A stretch of 42,925 nt of DNA from JANMJD01 sp031371195 (GTDB lineage Bacteria; Actinomycetota; Acidimicrobiia; Acidimicrobiales; Ilumatobacteraceae), in contig JANMJD010000130.1 of NCBI GenBank assembly GCA_031371195.1, forward strand, positions 1 through 42,925, written 5' to 3'. The notes beneath the pieces are model-generated. The model did no database searches. It saw only the letters and a program-made list of their open reading frames with translations, and was not told the origin of the DNA. Below, one piece after another: positions 40,340-42,925 of the stretch (position 1 is the stretch's first letter; each line of letters opens with the position of its first letter). The position numbers and the translations under genes are program-made.

Positions 40340-41592
40340 CGCTCCCCCGCCTGCTCACCCTGATGGGATCGGGAGAAACCGCCCCGACGATGATGAAGGT
40401 CCACCGCGACCTGATCGACCGACTCGGCGGGAAAGGGACGCCCGCCGTCGTCCTCGATACTCCGTACGGATTCCAGGAAAATGCCCCGGAGCTGGCCGAA
40501 CGTGCCGTCGAGTACTTTGCCAAGAGCGTCCAGCGGCCGATCGCCGTTGCCGGGCTGCAGCGGCTGATCGATGTCGACCCGGTCGTGCGCGAGCAGGGTC
40601 TGCAGCGACTGCGGGAGGCGGCCTACGTCTTCGCCGGCCCGGGCTCGCCGACGTACTCCCTTCGGCAATGGGCGGGTTCGGCGGTGCCGGGAATTCTCGC
40701 CGAGAAGCTGGCCAAGGGCGGCGGGGTGACGTTCGCCTCGGCCGCCGCCCTGACCCTCGGCCGATTCACCGTGCCCGTATACGAGATCTACAAGGTCGGC
40801 GAGGAACCCCACTGGCTCGACGGCCTCGATGTCCTCGGCCCGCTTGGACTCACCGTCGCCGTGATCCCCCACTACGACAACGCCGAGGGCGGCCACCACG
40901 ACACGCGGTTCTGCTACCTCGGCGAGCGCCGCCTCGCCATGCTTGAGGCCGAACTCCCCGACGACGCCCACGTGATCGGCATCGACGAACACACCGGGGT
41001 GATTCTCGACATCGATGCCGATACCGCCACGGTCGTCGGCAACGGCGCGATGACCGTTCGGGTGCGGGGCGCGTCGTCGAGGCACCCGGCCGGCACCGTG
41101 CTCCCGATCGACGCCCTGCGCCAGCCGGGGTCGACCGGCGCCGCGGTTCGCCCGGTGTCGCTCGTCGACTCCGCGCCCGACAACAGCGAAGCTCCGGTGC
41201 TGACGTCGCTCGGTGCCGAGACCGCACGGTGGAGCGAGACGTTCGACGCGGCGATCAGCGCCGGCGACGCGGCCGGGGCAGCCCGAGCGACCCTTGAACT
41301 CGAACAGGCGATCACCAACTGGTCGGCCGACACGCTGCAATCCGAAGAAGGCGACCGGGCGCGCGAGGCGCTTCGATCGATGATCGTTCGTTTGGGTGAT
41401 GCGGCCGTCGGCGGCCTGCGCGATCCCCGCGAGCCGATCGAGCCGTTCATCGACCAACTGATTGCTCTGCGGGCCACCGTGCGCGCCGACGGCCGCTATG
41501 ACCTGTCCGACCAGATCCGCGACGGACTCACCGAGCGAGGCATCGAGCTGATGGATACCCGCGACGGCCCGGTCTGGCGGATCGTCACGTAA
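40336..41592 (+). CDS. Peptidase S51/glutamine amidotransferase-like domain fused to a CysS/YqeB C-terminal domain
   Basis: The 418-residue protein combines two parts. Residues 1 to about 260 (LLTLMGSGETAPTMMKVHRD, FAGPGSPTYSLRQW, then HVIGIDEHTGVILD and GNGAMTVRVRG) resemble S51/cyanophycinase-type class I glutamine-amidotransferase-like folds. The nucleophile region TFASAAALTLG keeps a Ser, where the family has GxSAG. Residues about 315-418 end FIDQLIALRATVRADGRYDL, then SDQIRDGLTERGIELMDTRDGPVW, matching the helical C-terminus of cysteinyl-tRNA synthetase and YqeB, a domain that can contact tRNA. It is coupled to the upstream hydrolase. Activity is unknown, and the tRNA link is only by the domain. 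Confidence 0.75.
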   Translation: MTLPRLLTLMGSGETAPTMMKVHRDLIDRLGGKGTPAVVLDTPYGFQENAPELAERAVEYFAKSVQRPIAVAGLQRLIDVDPVVREQGLQRLREAAYVFAGPGSPTYSLRQWAGSAVPGILAEKLAKGGGVTFASAAALTLGRFTVPVYEIYKVGEEPHWLDGLDVLGPLGLTVAVIPHYDNAEGGHHDTRFCYLGERRLAMLEAELPDDAHVIGIDEHTGVILDIDADTATVVGNGAMTVRVRGASSRHPAGTVLPIDALRQPGSTGAAVRPVSLVDSAPDNSEAPVLTSLGAETARWSETFDAAISAGDAAGAARATLELEQAITNWSADTLQSEEGDRAREALRSMIVRLGDAAVGGLRDPREPIEPFIDQLIALRATVRADGRYDLSDQIRDGLTERGIELMDTRDGPVWRIVT

Positions 41593-41619
41593 ACGCGACG
41601 ATCCCGGCGAGACGTGGTT

Positions 41620-42801
41620 TCAGTCCTTCAGCCAATTGAGCGTGAGGTGCGTCCCGACAAGTCGATCGGCTCGCGGCAGCAGGTACATCGCGGTATGAAT
41701 CCCCAGGAACTTCGCCTTTTTGAAGTGCAGGTAAACGGGTTGGCCGGCGAAGACCGATGGGTCGATCGTCATCGTCGCCGAACGGGTTGCGCCGCCCACG
41801 GCGACCTCTTGGATGTCACCTCGGCCGGGGATGAACAGGCTCACCGCCTTCCACCAGGTCACCGGCCCGACGGCGTTGAGCGTGAGGTGAATGTCGAGTT
41901 GGGGGAAGTTCTGCCGGAAGGCGGCGCTGATGATGTCGCCGTCGGGGAGCGTCCTTCCGAAATCGCTCCAGTTGATGAACGTCTCGTTCGTGGCCAACAC
42001 CGAGTTCACCAACGGGACCGTCTGGCTGTTGCCCGCTCCGAATGTGTAGACAGCCCCATGTTCGAAGTCCTGGAAGTCGGTGAAGACGCCCGGCATCCGT
42101 GACGGGAACCCGGCCGGATATCCGAGCGGGCCCTGCTCCCATCCCGACGCCGCCCACACATCCTTGACGTCCGTGCGCACCTCGCGCGCTCCGGTCTGCG
42201 GCGTGTAGTAGACCGAACCTTGCTGGAAGTGGTTGTAACGACCTCGTCCGTCGGGCGTTCCCGACTCGCCGGTCAGTGGGAAGCCGAGGTCGGCAACGCC
42301 ACCGAGCGCACGCCAGCGGCGGAAGATCGCGCCGTAGACATCGAACGTACCGATGGCCGGGTGGTAGACGATGGCTCCGCTGTCGAAGAGGTTCCATCGT
42401 CCGCCGCCGGCGCCGACGTCGACCTCGTCGGTGATCGGGAAGCCCAGCGGAGACTGCTCCCATCCCATCTGCTGCCATCGCTGGCGAATGAGGCCGTAGA
42501 CGACGAACGCTTCGAACGGGAATGAGCTGTGCCAGTAGATCGAACCATGGTCGTAGTGCCGATAGGTGCCCAGCCCGTTCGGAGTCTGCCGCTCGATGTC
42601 GGTCGGGTTGCCGAGGAAACCGCCGGAGCCACCGAGCAGGCCGTACTTGTCGTCGATCAGTGTCACGTCGACCTCCATTCGGTCCACGCCCCGTCTGGTC
42701 GGCACAACGACGACCGCCGCGACGCTCAGTTCAGTCCCAGAAGGACCATACCACCAGCCGCTACCGGAGTAATCCGTGGGGTCCCAACGCCGGCAGCGCA
42801 C
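41620..42801 (-). CDS. LGFP-repeat protein
   Basis: The 393-residue protein contains several LGFP-type repeats, seen as GWEQSPLGFPITDE, GGVADLGFPLTGE and GWEQGPLGYPAG, with aromatic-rich units between (WNLFDSGAIVYHPAIG, YNHFQQGSVYYTPQTG). LGFP repeats are linked to cell-wall attachment in actinobacteria. The C-terminal ~130 residues (LDIHLTLNAVGPVTWWKAVS and TMTIDPSVFAGQPVYLHFKK) form a different beta-rich domain. No signal peptide is visible from the GTG, although the frame is open upstream with no start codon. It lies 7 nt after the end of the next gene upstream, with which it may be cotranscribed. Confidence 0.8.
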   Translation of the reverse strand: MRCRRWDPTDYSGSGWWYGPSGTELSVAAVVVVPTRRGVDRMEVDVTLIDDKYGLLGGSGGFLGNPTDIERQTPNGLGTYRHYDHGSIYWHSSFPFEAFVVYGLIRQRWQQMGWEQSPLGFPITDEVDVGAGGGRWNLFDSGAIVYHPAIGTFDVYGAIFRRWRALGGVADLGFPLTGESGTPDGRGRYNHFQQGSVYYTPQTGAREVRTDVKDVWAASGWEQGPLGYPAGFPSRMPGVFTDFQDFEHGAVYTFGAGNSQTVPLVNSVLATNETFINWSDFGRTLPDGDIISAAFRQNFPQLDIHLTLNAVGPVTWWKAVSLFIPGRGDIQEVAVGGATRSATMTIDPSVFAGQPVYLHFKKAKFLGIHTAMYLLPRADRLVGTHLTLNWLKD

Positions 42802-42808
42802 GGATTCG

Positions 42809-42925
42809 TCAGGCGTGGGCGTGTTCCATGGCGCCGACGCGGCGGCGGCCGCGAACGCCGGATGCGGCGAAGACGACGCCGAAGAACAAGGCGTTGACCA
42901 GGATGATGGTTGCCCCGGACGAGGT
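42809..42925 (-). CDS. C-terminal end of a membrane protein, perhaps a metal ABC transporter permease
   Basis: Only the final 38 residues are in the window. TSSGATIILVNALFFGVVFAAS is a membrane helix of the form that ends ABC-3 (ZnuB/MntB-like) metal permeases, where SGATI.L..ALF is usual, followed by a basic tail and a His-containing end (MEHAHA). The identification is by eye from a short segment. Its stop lies 7 nt before the LGFP gene. Confidence 0.45.
   Translation of the reverse strand, partial: TSSGATIILVNALFFGVVFAASGVRGRRRVGAMEHAHA

Noticed and set aside
42802..42925. Upstream extension of the LGFP gene through the open frame
   Set aside because: The frame stays open but has no start codon before the edge, and the other frame encodes a typical membrane helix ending at a stop.

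Overview
The window is GC-rich, gene-dense actinobacterial chromosome. F420-type LLM oxidoreductases, a CYP142-like P450, an LtrA protein, a SigE-type ECF sigma factor, many acyl-CoA enzymes, frequent GTG/TTG starts and leaderless-looking promoters fit an uncultivated-style Acidimicrobiia (Ilumatobacter-like) lineage. That placement is inference from gene content, not a computed phylogeny. I see no tRNA, rRNA, CRISPR array, insertion sequence or prophage.

Layout. 1-0.7 kb: a MntA-HepT toxin-antitoxin pair. 0.7-6.9 kb: lipid and CoA metabolism (thioesterase, acyl-CoA dehydrogenase, CYP142-like P450, CaiB/BaiF CoA-transferase) with a lipoprotein beta-propeller and a small TIGR03792-type protein. 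7-12.1 kb: a large GH38 alpha-mannosidase, an EamA-type permease and a lipoprotein GDPD phosphodiesterase. 12.3-16.1 kb: an LLM monooxygenase with its TetR neighbour, a lone cyclic-nucleotide-binding domain, and a MatB-like malonyl-CoA synthetase behind a possible 10-residue leader ORF. 16.2-22.9 kb: a branched-chain-amino-acid-type (Liv) ABC uptake locus with unusual architecture: LivH, LivM and LivG are one polypeptide, LivF is fused to a complete MFS transporter, and a divergent lipoprotein binding protein lies across a perfect 21-bp palindrome.

23-26.4 kb: DUF971, a nucleotidyltransferase remnant, a LarA-family (nickel-pincer) enzyme and a PhyH-type dioxygenase, with a repeat-rich gap. 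26.4-30 kb: an ECF sigma factor translationally coupled to a large membrane-anchored ectodomain protein, then LtrA. 30.2-36 kb: an M20 peptidase and an MFS exporter, then a MoxR-DUF58-VWA trio. 36-39.2 kb: an SDR-ABM-LLM operon and LarE. 39.3-42.9 kb: a small ORF, an alpha/beta hydrolase coupled to a YqeB-like fusion protein, an LGFP-repeat protein and the end of a membrane protein.

As a set, the enzymes suggest a heterotroph that imports organic acids or amino acids, activates them to CoA thioesters and oxidises lipids or sterols. The features most worth following are the MFS-LivF/LivHMG transporter, the recurrent TANNNT box 5-7 nt before start codons (leaderless transcripts), the leader ORF before the MatB-like gene, and the short tandem-repeat arrays in promoter gaps.
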